Assembly (NCBI RefSeq): GCF_005406205.1
Contig: NZ_NXLZ01000012.1
Span: 1 to 64,000 of the forward strand
Direction: 5' to 3'
Length of the DNA stretch: 64,000 nt
Origin: Campylobacter estrildidarum
Lineage (GTDB): Bacteria > Campylobacterota > Campylobacteria > Campylobacterales > Campylobacteraceae
In this document: piece after piece, positions 29,263-38,926 of the stretch
Numbering within the stretch: the first letter of the stretch is position 1
Layout of the letters: the number at the start of each line of letters is the position of its first letter
The notes under the pieces: generated by a model
The model's input: only the letters and a program-made list of their open reading frames with translations
Told to the model about the DNA's origin: nothing
The model's database searches: none
Program-made: the position numbers and the translations under genes

Positions 29263-30867
29263 GTGAAAAATAAAAAAATTATATTAATATCATTTATTGT
29301 TTTATGTATGCTTTTTGGAATTTTATATATAAAAAACGAACCAGAATACATCGACGAAAGTCTTTATCAAAGTCTATTAAGTGAAAATTTGATTCAAAAG
29401 GCTGTAATTGATAATGAAAAAATTTTACTCAAAACCAAAGAAGGAAATTATGCCATTATAAAAGATGGTATTGATATCAAAACTCTTTTAGCCAAAGTTC
29501 CAGTGGAAATCAAAAAAGATAATACTTTATGGATATTTTTCATTATTATTATTTTTTTTGTTGCCTTTTTTTCGATTTTGGCTTTTATCCGCAAAAAAGA
29601 ATTTTCTAAATATCCAATTTCATCTAAAAAAACTCAAACACAAAATTCAGTTACGCATTTAGAAACTTCAAATATAAAACCTGTAATTTCTAGTATCACT
29701 TTTGACGATGTTGCGGGTGTAGATGAAGTTAAAATGGAATTAAGTGAGTTGGTTGATTTTTTACAAAATTCCAAAAAATATAAAGATTTTGGTATAAAAA
29801 TGCCAAAAGGTGTTTTGATGATCGGCCCTCCTGGGGTGGGAAAAACCCTCATAGCTAAAGCTGTTGCAGGAGAAGCTGGAGTTCCATTTTTTTATCAAAG
29901 TGGCTCTAGTTTTGTAGAAATTTATGTCGGAATGGGTGCTAAAAGAGTTAGAGAACTTTTTTCTAAAGCCAAAATGATGGCTCCAAGTATTATTTTTATC
30001 GATGAAATTGATGCAGTGGGTAAAGCAAGAGGTGAGATGTCAAACGTTGAAAGAGATAGTACCTTAAATCAGCTTTTAACTCAAATGGATGGCTTTGAAG
30101 ACAATAGCGGTGTTATCGTTATAGCAGCTACAAATAAAATAGAACTTATGGATCCAGCTTTGTTGCGTTCAGGGCGTTTTGATAGGCGTATTTTTTTATC
30201 TTTGCCTGATTTTAAAGATAGACTTAAAATTTTAGAAATTTATATGAAAGATAAAAATAACAATGTCGATTTAAATAAAATCGCTAAGGCAAGTGTTGGT
30301 TTTAGTGGAGCAGGACTAGAAACTTTGGTTAATGAAGCAGCGATTAACGCTCTTAGAAGAAATAGCACTTTAGTGGAAGAAAATGATTTTTATGCAGTGT
30401 TAAATAAAGTACTTGTAGGTAAAAAGAAAATTCTAACTTTTAGCGATGAAGAAAAGAAAATCCAAGCCACTTATCAAGCTGCTAAGGCTTTAAGTGCGTA
30501 TTATTTTGATATAGGATTTGAAAAATTTACTCTTATTGAAGATCGTTTTAAAGAGTATGAACACAATATAAGATCTAAATCAGAACTTATTAACCGCATA
30601 AAAGTTTATTTAGCTGGTTCTAGGGCTATGAATTTAATTTATAATGAAACTTATACAAACTCACAAAATGACTTTTTAAAGATCAAAGAATTGTTAGAAT
30701 ATATGACTAATTTCGATATGATAGAAGAAGCTAATTTAGATGGATACAAAAAAGAAGTAGATGAATTTTTGATTCCTATGAAAGAAAAAATTTTAAAATT
30801 ATCAGAATTTCTTCTTGACCAAGAAAAAATTGAATACAAAGATATCAAACTTTTTATGCAAATTTAA
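29263..30867 (+). CDS. FtsH-like membrane AAA+ ATPase with degenerate (non-proteolytic) M41 site
   Basis: 534 residues from GTG 29263 (AGAGG seven bases upstream; TTG 29257 is too close). Two membrane helices (about 5-23 and 92-114), a small periplasmic domain between, then a complete AAA+ module: Walker A GPPGVGKT (about 188-195), Walker [12 protein letters not shown], and second region of homology [20 protein letters not shown]. The M41-like region follows but the HEXXH zinc motif of FtsH (AYHEAGHAL) is replaced by TYQAAKAL near residue 403, so His, Glu and His are all gone. The C-terminal part still aligns with FtsH ([16 protein letters not shown]). Unfoldase or assembly factor without protease activity is the inference. 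Confidence 0.85.
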   Translation: MKNKKIILISFIVLCMLFGILYIKNEPEYIDESLYQSLLSENLIQKAVIDNEKILLKTKEGNYAIIKDGIDIKTLLAKVPVEIKKDNTLWIFFIIIIFFVAFFSILAFIRKKEFSKYPISSKKTQTQNSVTHLETSNIKPVISSITFDDVAGVDEVKMELSELVDFLQNSKKYKDFGIKMPKGVLMIGPPGVGKTLIAKAVAGEAGVPFFYQSGSSFVEIYVGMGAKRVRELFSKAKMMAPSIIFIDEIDAVGKARGEMSNVERDSTLNQLLTQMDGFEDNSGVIVIAATNKIELMDPALLRSGRFDRRIFLSLPDFKDRLKILEIYMKDKNNNVDLNKIAKASVGFSGAGLETLVNEAAINALRRNSTLVEENDFYAVLNKVLVGKKKILTFSDEEKKIQATYQAAKALSAYYFDIGFEKFTLIEDRFKEYEHNIRSKSELINRIKVYLAGSRAMNLIYNETYTNSQNDFLKIKELLEYMTNFDMIEEANLDGYKKEVDEFLIPMKEKILKLSEFLLDQEKIEYKDIKLFMQI

Positions 30868-30881
30868 TCTCCAAAATTAAC

Positions 30882-30916
30882 AACACATTGAAATTTCTAT
30901 ATTTTCAATGTGTTTT
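30882..30916 (+). terminator. Rho-independent terminator after the FtsH-like gene
   Basis: A perfect 12-bp stem, AACACATTGAAA (30882-30893) paired with TTTCAATGTGTT (30903-30914), loop of 9, followed by TT. It ends the aroB-to-AAA+ operon and separates it from the heat-shock operon. Confidence 0.75.
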
Positions 30917-31011
30917 GACATAAGTTAATAAAATATAATTGTATAATACTAACTCATAAAACTTTAGTTATATAGACTAAATAAAATTAAGTAAATTTTT
31001 TTATGTATATA

Positions 31012-31032
31012 CTTGACAAAATAACACTCAAA
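31012..31032 (+). promoter_or_regulatory. HAIR-like operator for HspR
   Basis: CTTGACA (31012-31018), 7 bases, ACTCAAA (31026-31032), matching the HspR inverted repeat CTTGAGT-N7-ACTCAAG at 11 of 14 positions with exact spacing. It covers the -35 of the hrcA promoter, a position suited to repression. HspR itself is not in this window. Confidence 0.6.
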
Positions 31033-31042
31033 GTTGTATAAT
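31013..31042 (+). promoter_or_regulatory. sigma70 promoter of the hrcA-grpE-dnaK operon
   Basis: TTGACA (31013-31018), 18 bases, TATAAT (31037-31042). A full -35 is unusual for Campylobacter and suggests a regulated promoter. Predicted start at about 31049, 41 bases before the hrcA ATG. Confidence 0.7.
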
Positions 31043-31046
31043 ATAT

Positions 31047-31072
31047 CTAGCAATTAAAAAAGAGAGTGCTAA
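31047..31072 (+). promoter_or_regulatory. Degenerate CIRCE operator for HrcA
   Basis: The right arm GAGTGCTAA (31064-31072) matches CIRCE perfectly (consensus TTAGCACTC-N9-GAGTGCTAA). The left arm CTAGCAATT (31047-31055) matches at 6 of 9 with an 8-base spacer. It overlaps the transcription start, the usual place for HrcA repression. Confidence 0.6.
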
Positions 31073-31089
31073 TTTAAAGAAAGGAATTC

Positions 31090-31884
31090 ATGAAAAATCA
31101 CGATAAAAAAGGTTTGATTTTAGATTCTATTATCGAAACTTATTTATTAGATAATGTTCCTATAGGCTCTAGTGAGCTTAATTTAAATTTATGCATTCCA
31201 GCATCAACAATACGTGTTTATTTGAAAAGACTTAGTGATGAAGGTTTGATCACTCAACTTCACATAAGTAGCGGTAGAATTCCTACTGTTTTAACGATGC
31301 AAAATTATTGGCAAAGCTTTTGGAAAGAAAAACAAAATGAAAATATAATAAATATAACAGATGAAAATTTCTTAAAGGAATTAAGCAAAGAATTTGAAAT
31401 TTATTGCTTAGTTTATGGAGGTAGAAATTTAATCTTAAAAGAAATTTTTAATCTCAATACTAAATTTATAGTTTTGGATTTTAAAGAAGAAGAACTTGTT
31501 TTAAAATACACCAAAGAAGCTTGGGAATTTTTAAAAACTCTTATAGGTTTTGATCTTTTTAGTATAGAAAATATAGCTTTAAGAGTTGCTTTTGTGGAAC
31601 TTGTAGAAAAAATAGCTTCTTTAAGGCAAAATTTGATTTATTATAGAAGTAATGAAGAAAGGGCTTACCAAATTTATCAAAATGATGAATTTGTTAAGCT
31701 CTTAGATTGCGGGGTGCATCATTACTTTAGAGATAGCTTAGAATTTGAACCTTTATTTAAAGAAGGTTTTATGGGGCTTAAAGTAGATGGGCAATTTTTG
31801 GGCGAAGATGTAAATATTATCTTAGCGGGTAGTGTTTATACGGATTATAAAAAAATACTAAAACAAATAAAGGAGGCGGCGTGA
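31090..31884 (+). CDS. hrcA: Heat-inducible transcription repressor HrcA
   Basis: 264 residues with an N-terminal winged helix ([20 protein letters not shown], then [16 protein letters not shown]) and a GAF-like regulatory domain. About 80 residues shorter than the Bacillus protein, which is usual for Epsilonproteobacteria. It binds CIRCE and represses its own operon and groESL; GroEL is the classical co-factor. AAAGGAATT precedes ATG 31090. The stop overlaps the grpE start by 4 bases. Confidence 0.95.
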   Translation: MKNHDKKGLILDSIIETYLLDNVPIGSSELNLNLCIPASTIRVYLKRLSDEGLITQLHISSGRIPTVLTMQNYWQSFWKEKQNENIINITDENFLKELSKEFEIYCLVYGGRNLILKEIFNLNTKFIVLDFKEEELVLKYTKEAWEFLKTLIGFDLFSIENIALRVAFVELVEKIASLRQNLIYYRSNEERAYQIYQNDEFVKLLDCGVHHYFRDSLEFEPLFKEGFMGLKVDGQFLGEDVNIILAGSVYTDYKKILKQIKEAA

Positions 31885-32408
31885 GCGAACAAAAGCAAGA
31901 AGTTGAAAACGAAAATTCACAAGATTGCGAAAATTTGCAAGAAGAAAATGTCTGTAATGAAGAAAATGAACAAGATAAATTGCAAAAAGAATTTGATGAA
32001 TTAAAAGATAGATATATGCGTGCAAACGCTGAATTTGAAAATATTAAAAAAAGAATGGAAAAAGAAAAAATTACTGCAATGCTTTACGCTAACGAAGGCT
32101 TTGCGAAAGATTTGCTTGATGTTTTAGATGCTCTAGAGGCGGCTTTAAATGTTGAAGCAAAAGATGAAATCAGTTTAAAAATCAAAGAAGGAGTGCAAAA
32201 TACTTTAGATTTGTTTGTTAAAAAACTTGAAAAAAATGGTATTAAAACCATAGAAGAACTAAAAGACTTCGATCCAAATCTACACGAAGCGATGTTTCAT
32301 GTAGATAGTGCGGATCATGAAAGTGGAGGTATTGTGCAGGTTTTACAAAAAGGATATAAAATTAATGATCGCGTGATACGTCCAACAAAAGTAAGTGTAG
32401 CAAAATAA
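31881..32408 (+). CDS. grpE: Nucleotide exchange factor GrpE
   Basis: 175 residues starting at GTG 31881 with a strong AAGGAGG site. An acidic unstructured N-terminus (about 1-35) precedes the long dimerising helix ([20 protein letters not shown]) and the C-terminal beta domain [20 protein letters not shown]. It releases ADP from DnaK. In the operon between hrcA and dnaK; overlap with hrcA implies coupling. Confidence 0.97.
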   Translation: MSEQKQEVENENSQDCENLQEENVCNEENEQDKLQKEFDELKDRYMRANAEFENIKKRMEKEKITAMLYANEGFAKDLLDVLDALEAALNVEAKDEISLKIKEGVQNTLDLFVKKLEKNGIKTIEELKDFDPNLHEAMFHVDSADHESGGIVQVLQKGYKINDRVIRPTKVSVAK

Positions 32409-32430
32409 ATTATAATTGAAAGGATAAAAA

Positions 32431-34299
32431 ATGAGTAAAGTTATAGGTATAGATTTAGGAACAACTAATTCTTGTGTTTCTGTTTATGAACGTGGAGAAA
32501 ATAAAGTAATTCCAAACAAAGAAGGTAAAAACACAACTCCTTCAGTGGTTGCTTTTACAGATAAGGGCGAAATTTTAGTCGGAGATAGTGCAAAGCGTCA
32601 AGCTGTGACCAATCCTGAAAAAACTATATATTCTATAAAAAGAATTATGGGTTTGATGATCAATGAAGAAGCGGCCAAAGAAGCTAAAAGCAGACTTCCT
32701 TACCACATTACTGAAAGAAATGGAGCTTGTGCGATCGAGATCGCAGGAAAAATTTATACTCCACAAGAAATTTCAGCGAAAGTTTTGATGAAATTAAAAG
32801 AAGATGCGGAAGCTTTCTTGGGTGAAACTGTGGTGGATGCAGTTATCACTGTTCCTGCTTATTTTAACGACGCGCAAAGAAAGGCAACTAAAGAAGCTGG
32901 AACCATCGCGGGACTTAACGTTTTAAGGATTATCAATGAGCCAACAGCTGCAGCTTTAGCATATGGACTTGATAAAAAAGATAGTGAAAAAATCGTTGTT
33001 TATGATCTAGGTGGCGGTACATTTGACGTTACTGTGCTTGAAACAGGTGATAACGTTGTCGAAGTTTTATCAACCGGCGGTAATGCTTTCTTGGGTGGAG
33101 ATGATTTTGACAACAAGCTTATTGACTTTTTAGCAAGTGAATTTAAAAATGAAACAGGAATCGATCTTAAAAATGACGTGATGGCTTTACAGCGTTTAAA
33201 AGAAGCGGCTGAAAATGCTAAAAAAGAACTCAGCTCGGCTAATGAAACCAATATCAACTTGCCATTTATCACAGCGGACGCAAGTGGGCCAAAACACTTA
33301 ACAAAAACCATCACTAGAGCCAAATTTGAAAGTATGATTGAAAGTTTAGTGGCTGAAACTATCACTAAAATCAATGAAGTGGTTGATGATGCAGGGCTTA
33401 AAAAAGACGAAATTAAAGAAATCGTTATGGTAGGGGGATCTACTCGCGTTCCTTTAGTGCAAGAAGAAGTTAAAAAAGCTTTTGGAAAAGATCTTAACAA
33501 ATCTGTAAATCCTGATGAAGTTGTGGCTATTGGTGCAGCGATCCAAGGTGCGGTTATAAAAGGTGATGTTAAAGACGTGCTTTTACTTGATGTAACTCCA
33601 CTTTCTTTAGGTATCGAAACTTTAGGCGGTGTGATGACTAAGATCATAGAAAAAGGCACAACTATCCCAACTAAAAAAGAACAAGTTTTCTCAACTGCAG
33701 AAGACAATCAAAGTGCCGTAACTATCAATGTTTTACAAGGTGAAAGAGAATTCAGCCGTGATAATAAATCTTTAGGAAATTTCAACCTCGAAGGAATTCC
33801 ACCAGCACCACGCGGTATGCCACAAATTGAGGTGACTTTTGATATCGATGCAAATGGTATTTTAACCGTTTCTGCTAAAGATAAAGCAACAGGCAAAGCG
33901 CAAGAAATCAAAATCACAGGTTCAAGCGGCTTGAGTGAAGAAGAAATCGATAAAATGGTAAAAGACGCAGAACTTCACAAAGAAGAAGACAAAAAACGCA
34001 AAGAAGCTGTAGATGCAAGAAATGCAGCAGATAGCTTAGCACATCAAGTTGAAAAATCTTTAAGTGAGCTTGGAGAAAAAGTTCCAGAAGATGAAAAAGC
34101 AAAAATTCAAAAAGCTTTAGATGAGTTAAGAGAAACTTTGAAAAATGAAAATTCAAGCAAAGAAGAAATCGAAAGCAAAATGAAAGCTTTAAGCGAGGTT
34201 TCTCACAAATTAGCTGAAAATATGTATAAAAAAGACGACGCACAAGCGAACGATAAAAAGAAAAAAGACGACGATGTTATCGACGCTGAAGTAGAATAG
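32431..34299 (+). CDS. dnaK: Chaperone protein DnaK (Hsp70)
   Basis: 622 residues. The ATPase domain shows [13 protein letters not shown] (start), [15 protein letters not shown] and [11 protein letters not shown], the linker [12 protein letters not shown], and the helical lid to an acidic tail ending in VIDAEVE. It holds unfolded clients in an ATP cycle with DnaJ and GrpE. DnaJ is not in this window. Third gene of the heat-shock operon, 22 bases after grpE. Confidence 0.99.
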   Translation: MSKVIGIDLGTTNSCVSVYERGENKVIPNKEGKNTTPSVVAFTDKGEILVGDSAKRQAVTNPEKTIYSIKRIMGLMINEEAAKEAKSRLPYHITERNGACAIEIAGKIYTPQEISAKVLMKLKEDAEAFLGETVVDAVITVPAYFNDAQRKATKEAGTIAGLNVLRIINEPTAAALAYGLDKKDSEKIVVYDLGGGTFDVTVLETGDNVVEVLSTGGNAFLGGDDFDNKLIDFLASEFKNETGIDLKNDVMALQRLKEAAENAKKELSSANETNINLPFITADASGPKHLTKTITRAKFESMIESLVAETITKINEVVDDAGLKKDEIKEIVMVGGSTRVPLVQEEVKKAFGKDLNKSVNPDEVVAIGAAIQGAVIKGDVKDVLLLDVTPLSLGIETLGGVMTKIIEKGTTIPTKKEQVFSTAEDNQSAVTINVLQGEREFSRDNKSLGNFNLEGIPPAPRGMPQIEVTFDIDANGILTVSAKDKATGKAQEIKITGSSGLSEEEIDKMVKDAELHKEEDKKRKEAVDARNAADSLAHQVEKSLSELGEKVPEDEKAKIQKALDELRETLKNENSSKEEIESKMKALSEVSHKLAENMYKKDDAQANDKKKKDDDVIDAEVE

Positions 34300-34318
34300 T
34301 TCCTCCTTTTATCTTCAT

Positions 34319-34344
34319 GCCAAGCTATTTTTAGCTTGGCTTTT
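34319..34344 (+). terminator. Rho-independent terminator after dnaK
   Basis: A 9-bp stem GCCAAGCTA / TAGCTTGGC (34319-34327 and 34332-34340), TTTT loop, then TTTT. Strong, and it defines the end of the hrcA-grpE-dnaK transcript. Confidence 0.85.
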
Positions 34345-34362
34345 AAAATTCAAAGGATAAAT

Positions 34363-35381
34363 TTGTCTGATATTTTTAAAATTTTTGATCTCTGTGATGG
34401 CAAAGAAAGACTAAAAGCCAAAAGAGCGCAAGGTAAGAAATATGAAATATTTCTCAATGAAAATGAGGAAAGCTATAAGAATTTTAAAGTTCCTTTTAAA
34501 GAGGTTTTAAAGTATTACTACCTTTACCCTAAAAATGCCATTGCTCCTTTTAAACTTCCTTTTTATAAACCTAACTTAAGTGATTTTGACGCCCCGCATA
34601 TCACTTGGCTGGGACATTCTTCGCTTTTTGTAAGTTTTAAAAAATATAAAATCTTAATCGATCCGATTTTCAATACTCACGCTTCGCCTTTTTCTTTTAT
34701 CAACCGTGCTTTTAAAAATTCTCCTGTTTATAGTGCGGATGATTTTGGCGAAATTTGTGCAGTGATCATCACACATTCTCATTTTGATCATTTAGACACA
34801 AAAAGTGTAAAGGCTTTAAAGCATAGAGCGAAATTTTTTATCACTCCTTTAAAAGTGGGAAATTATCTTAAAAGTTACGGAGTGAGTAAAAAAAAGATCA
34901 TAGAGCTTGATTGGTGGGATGGGATAGAATTTGATGACTTAAACATCATCGCAACGCCTTCACAGCATAGCTCTAGCCGTGGAGATGGTAGAAATAAAAC
35001 CCTTTGGGCGTCTTTGTGATGGAATTTAAAAGCGTGGATAAAAAAGTATTTTTTAGCGGTGATGGTGGATATTTTACGCATTTTAAAAAAATCGGAGAAT
35101 ATTTTAAAGAATTTGATCTTGTTTGCCTTGAAAGTGGTCAATTTAACAAAGCTTGGCCTTTTTCACATTCTTTTCCGGATCAAATTTTACAAGAAGTAAA
35201 AGATCTCAATGCAAAGGCTTTGATGCCTATACATTGGGGAAGATTTTCAGCAGGAACTCATGCTTGGAATGAGGTTGTAGAATTTCTTTATAAAAATGTA
35301 AATATTCCACTCATAACTCCTAAAATGGGAGAAAGCTATAAAATAGGCGATGAATTCAAGCAGGATTTTTGGTGGAGATAA
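34363..35381 (+). pseudogene. Metallo-beta-lactamase-fold hydrolase (UlaG/NAPE-PLD-like), frameshifted
   Basis: Two overlapping open frames together make one protein: the first part (34363-35019) has ITWLGHSSLFVSF and the zinc motif HSHFDHLD, and the second (in the next frame, about 35004-35381) has FSGDGGYF and IHWGRF with the remaining metal ligands. Adding one G to the GGG run at 35007-35009 joins them as LWGVFVMEF. The start is TTG 34363, after AAGGAT; the upstream TTG 34336 lies in the dnaK terminator. This family includes phospholipid and lactone hydrolases; substrate unknown. A real frameshift or a sequencing error are both possible. Confidence 0.75.
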
Positions 35382-35388
35382 AGGAAAA

Positions 35389-35745
35389 ATGATGAAAATA
35401 ACTCAATGGAATACGACAAATTTTCTTTCAAAGGAAGTTAAAATCAATGTATTAATCGACAATGAAAGCGGCAAGGAGATTCAAATTTTACTTGCTAAAG
35501 ATAGTATAATGAAAGAACACAAAGCCCCATTTACTATACATGTCCAGGTTTTAAGCGGCAAAATTTGGTTTGAAGTTCAAGGGCAAAAGTTGCAATTAAA
35601 TACTTTAGATATGATCAGTTTAGAGGCTAATATCCCTCATTCTTTAGGCGGATTGGAAGATTCTATAATAAGACTTAGTTTGAGTAAATTTGACAGCATT
35701 CAACGAGTAAAAACTATACTTAAAAACTCTAAAGTACAAATTTAA
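35389..35745 (+). CDS. Small cupin-domain protein
   Basis: 118 residues from ATG 35389 (AAAGGA upstream; the earlier ATG 35350 sits in the MBL gene). Cupin signs: KEHKAPFTIHVQVLSGKIWF and a second motif IPHSLGGLEDS, with His35-His40-His87-type ligands only partly matching the consensus. A single jelly-roll of the small regulatory/sugar-binding type. It follows the MBL-fold gene by 8 bases; function unknown. Confidence 0.75.
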   Translation: MMKITQWNTTNFLSKEVKINVLIDNESGKEIQILLAKDSIMKEHKAPFTIHVQVLSGKIWFEVQGQKLQLNTLDMISLEANIPHSLGGLEDSIIRLSLSKFDSIQRVKTILKNSKVQI

Positions 35746-35781
35746 CAATAAAATTTGTTAAATTTGTAACAAGGTTATTTT
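35736..35781 (+). terminator. Hairpin between convergent cupin and aspB genes
   Basis: A 12-bp perfect stem ACAAATTTAACA / TGTTAAATTTGT (35736-35747 and 35756-35767) spanning the cupin stop; TTTTTT occurs 9 bases later (35776-35781). Probably terminates the plus transcript and may serve aspB in the opposite direction. Confidence 0.5.
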
Positions 35782-35788
35782 TTGGATA

Positions 35789-36958
35789 TTAATTATAATT
35801 TTTTATAAATTGGGCAATTCTTTCTAAGCCTTTTTTGATCAAATCTTCACTTGTGGCATAAGAAATTCTAAAATATCCATCCATACCAAAACCAATTCCT
35901 GGAACAACTGCTACCTTTTGTTCTTCGAGCAATTTTTTGCAAAATTTCATAGAATCTTTTTCGATTTTTTGGATATTGATGAAAAAATAAAAAGCACCTT
36001 CAGGTTTATAAAAACTGATATTTGGGATCTTTTCTAAAATTTCCAAAGCTATATCACGTCGCTTTTGAAAAGCTTGACGCATAGTTTCTATATCTTGATC
36101 ACATCTTCCATCTAGTGCAGGAATAGCAGCGTATTGAGTGATAGAGCAGATATTAGAAGTGCTTTGCCCTTGTAATTTTTTAACAGCCGAAACCAAAGCT
36201 TTATTTTTACTAGCCATATAACCAAATCTCCAGCCAGGCATAGCACCACATTTGCTAAGTCCATTGATCGTTACAGTGCGTTTTAAAGCATCTTCATTTA
36301 AACTTGCAAATGCTGTAAATTTAATATTATCATAGCGGAGTTTCTCGTACATTTCATCGCTTAAAACTACGATATTTGTATTTTTTAAAACTTCAGCAAG
36401 AGCCAAAAGTTCTTCTTTGCTATAAATTGAACCTATAGGATTTGATGGAGAGTTTAGCATTAAAACCTTTGTTTTAGAAGTGATAGCTTTTTGAAGCTGA
36501 TCGGCTGTGATCTTAAAACCATTTTTTTCTAAACCTTCAATAAATATAGGTTTTCCTCCAGCAAATTTAACCATTTCAGGATAACTAACCCAATAAGGAG
36601 CAGGGATAATTACTTCATCGTCTTTTTCAACCAAACATTCTATGCATTGAAAAAGAGAGTGTTTTGCTCCAACGTTTGTAATGATTTCGCTGATTTCATA
36701 ATCTAAGCCATTATCTTTTTTTAATTTGGTTTGTATAGCCTTTAAAGTTTCCTTTATGCCAGCAACTGCGGTATATTTTCCACAACCTTTTTCTATAGCA
36801 GAAATAGCAGCATCTTTTATAATCTTAGGGGTGTCAAAATCAGGCTCTCCTGTTGAAAAACTGATCACATCTTCACCTTTGGCTTTTAACTCATCAGCAA
36901 GGGAGGCAATAGCAAAAGTGATTGATTCTTCTAAAACTTGAGATCTTTTGGTTAGCAT
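35789..36958 (-). CDS. aspB: Aspartate aminotransferase, class I
   Basis: 389 residues, PLP fold type I. The Schiff-base Lys is in INGLSKCGAMPGWRFGYM (about 236), and FSTGEPDFDTPKIIKDAA and LNSPSNPIGS contribute to the substrate site. It interconverts aspartate and oxaloacetate with glutamate and 2-oxoglutarate, central to carbon/nitrogen metabolism in Campylobacter, which uses aspartate as energy source. Minus strand, 124 bases before speA in the same direction, with the speA terminator in between. Confidence 0.9.
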   Translation of the reverse strand: MLTKRSQVLEESITFAIASLADELKAKGEDVISFSTGEPDFDTPKIIKDAAISAIEKGCGKYTAVAGIKETLKAIQTKLKKDNGLDYEISEIITNVGAKHSLFQCIECLVEKDDEVIIPAPYWVSYPEMVKFAGGKPIFIEGLEKNGFKITADQLQKAITSKTKVLMLNSPSNPIGSIYSKEELLALAEVLKNTNIVVLSDEMYEKLRYDNIKFTAFASLNEDALKRTVTINGLSKCGAMPGWRFGYMASKNKALVSAVKKLQGQSTSNICSITQYAAIPALDGRCDQDIETMRQAFQKRRDIALEILEKIPNISFYKPEGAFYFFINIQKIEKDSMKFCKKLLEEQKVAVVPGIGFGMDGYFRISYATSEDLIKKGLERIAQFIKNYN

Positions 36959-37061
36959 TGTTTTCCTTTTATTTATTTTTGTCTATTTTATCTAAAAATC
37001 ATACACTTTAAGAAAAAAAGTGAAGGAAAAGTAAAGAAGTGTGAAAAATGGTAATAATTAA

Positions 37062-37094
37062 AAAAGAAGATTGAAATATTTTTAATCTTCTTTT
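37062..37094 (-). terminator. Rho-independent terminator of the speA operon
   Basis: On the minus strand an 11-bp stem AAAAGAAGATT / AATCTTCTTTT (37094-37084 with 37072-37062) is followed by a T run. The left arm begins in the speA stop region, so the stop codon is in the loop side of the hairpin. Confidence 0.7.
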
Positions 37095-38926
37095 CCATCG
37101 ATGCTTTTTAAATAACCATTGTCATTTAAAAACAAATAAAGCTCTCCTAGGATATGTTTTTTCTGCTTTTCATTGACGAGTTTAGAGTTAGTAATTCTTT
37201 CATTGAGTATATCCATAATTTCATGGATATCATAATCAAGATCTTCAAGTGTATCAAGTATGGATTGAGCTTCTATAATTCCTTCGATTTCATAGCCTTT
37301 TTCATCGATACTAATAATCGCTTCAGTAGGATGAGTAAAAAGATTGTGTTTCATTCCAAGAACTTCTTGATAAGCCCCTACAAGAAAAAATCCTAAAAAA
37401 TAATTTTCTTTTTCTACATCGATATCGTGCAAGAATAAAGGTTTGTCTTTAGAATATGAAATTTCTCCATCGCTATCACAGGTGATATCCCATATACTCG
37501 CACTTCTTGTTGGCTCTTTATCTAGATGATCAAGCGGCATGATAGGAAAATTTTGCTCTAAACCCCAAAAATCAGGTAAGCTTTGAAAAAGCGAGAAATT
37601 AACCAAATATCTTTCTTGCACTTCATCTTGTATAGCGAGCAAATCAGCAGGGTTTTGCTTGTCTCCTAAAAGCAAAATGGCTTTTTTGATATTTAAGTGA
37701 GTTAAAATTTCAGCATTGGATCTATCTTGCAAATCCACATATCCCAAGTCAAAAAGCGTTAAAATGCTTTCTAAATGATCGATGCTATCGTGCAAATATT
37801 CTAAGGCATTTGAAGGTTTTATGCTTTTAAAAAGATCGTATAACTCATCGATAAGTTTTGGATTTTTTTCTTTAAGTAAAAGCTTATCTTCAGAATACTC
37901 TTGAGAGAAAAGTTCCAAAACAGGAGCGATTAAAACAGCGTGATTTGCTGCGATAAAACGACCACTTTCTATGAATATATCAGGCTCTAAGTCGCTTTTT
38001 TGTTCTGCTATATTTTTAAGGATAAATACGACATCATTTGCGTATTCTCTAAGCGTATAATTTCTACTATTTTCGTTTTTAAATTGAGAATATTCCACAG
38101 CCAAACCACCACCTAAATTGATCGCTTTTAAATTTTTAGCTCCCATTTTTCTAAGCTCAGTATAGATATTTCCAGCTTCATTTAAAGCTTTTTTTAGAGG
38201 ATGAATTTCAGTAATTTGAGATCCTAAATGAAAGTGTATCATTGTAAATTGATCTAGCAATTTATTTTTTTTAAGTAAATTAACGGCCTCTATAAGCTCG
38301 GTTGAAGTGAGTCCAAATTTGGAATTTATACCTCCGCTTTTTGCCCAAATTCCAACACCAGCAGAATGCAAACGCACCCTTAAGCCTATATTTGGCTTGG
38401 GTTTAAAGCGTTCTTTGGCTATATCAATGATCGCTTCAAGTTCATTAAGCCCTTCTATGGTTAAAGTGATATTGTGTCCCATTTCTGCTGCGATAAAGCC
38501 TATATTGATGAGTTCTCTATCTTTAAAGCCATTTACAGTTATTGGAGCGTCTTCATTGTTAAAAGCCATGGCTAAAAGAAGTTCAGCTTTACTACCAGCT
38601 TCTAATCCGTAATTGTATTTTTTTCCAAGTCTGACAAGATTTTTAACAAAGCCAGGATATTGATTGACTTTTAAAGGATAAACCGCATTAAATTTGCCTT
38701 TGTAGTTAAATTCCTTACGAGCTTTATTAAAACTTCCATAAATACTTTCAATTTGTTTTTGGATTAAGTGCGGAAATCTTAAAAGCAAAGGCCCTTTATA
38801 GCCATCATTTCTTAAATCTTTTACGATATCAATAATAGCGGGTTTTTTTTCATGATTGATACAAACTTTACCATTTTTGATAATAAAATTTTCATTCCCC
38901 CAAATATTAATCCCATAATCCATCAT
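37082..38926 (-). CDS. speA: Biosynthetic arginine decarboxylase
   Basis: 614 residues, alanine-racemase-like fold type III. The PLP Lys is in YPLKVNQYPGF (about 89), and HFHLGSQI and NLGGGLAVEYSQF match the SpeA barrel; the C-terminal GAYQEVLG is the phosphate-binding/active-site loop. It makes agmatine for polyamine synthesis and needs Mg2+. Its start overlaps hisS by 4 bases, so it is the last gene of the long minus-strand operon. Confidence 0.95.
   Translation of the reverse strand: MMDYGINIWGNENFIIKNGKVCINHEKKPAIIDIVKDLRNDGYKGPLLLRFPHLIQKQIESIYGSFNKARKEFNYKGKFNAVYPLKVNQYPGFVKNLVRLGKKYNYGLEAGSKAELLLAMAFNNEDAPITVNGFKDRELINIGFIAAEMGHNITLTIEGLNELEAIIDIAKERFKPKPNIGLRVRLHSAGVGIWAKSGGINSKFGLTSTELIEAVNLLKKNKLLDQFTMIHFHLGSQITEIHPLKKALNEAGNIYTELRKMGAKNLKAINLGGGLAVEYSQFKNENSRNYTLREYANDVVFILKNIAEQKSDLEPDIFIESGRFIAANHAVLIAPVLELFSQEYSEDKLLLKEKNPKLIDELYDLFKSIKPSNALEYLHDSIDHLESILTLFDLGYVDLQDRSNAEILTHLNIKKAILLLGDKQNPADLLAIQDEVQERYLVNFSLFQSLPDFWGLEQNFPIMPLDHLDKEPTRSASIWDITCDSDGEISYSKDKPLFLHDIDVEKENYFLGFFLVGAYQEVLGMKHNLFTHPTEAIISIDEKGYEIEGIIEAQSILDTLEDLDYDIHEIMDILNERITNSKLVNEKQKKHILGELYLFLNDNGYLKSIDGKED

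Noticed and set aside
33000..33707. 235-codon open frame opposite dnaK on the minus strand
   Set aside because: It mirrors dnaK codons, has Ser/Leu/Ile-rich low-complexity content, no ribosome site and no family resemblance.
35004..35381. Second half of the MBL-fold protein as its own gene
   Set aside because: It starts inside the metal-binding fold, its upstream TTG has no ribosome site, and it continues the first half after one added base.
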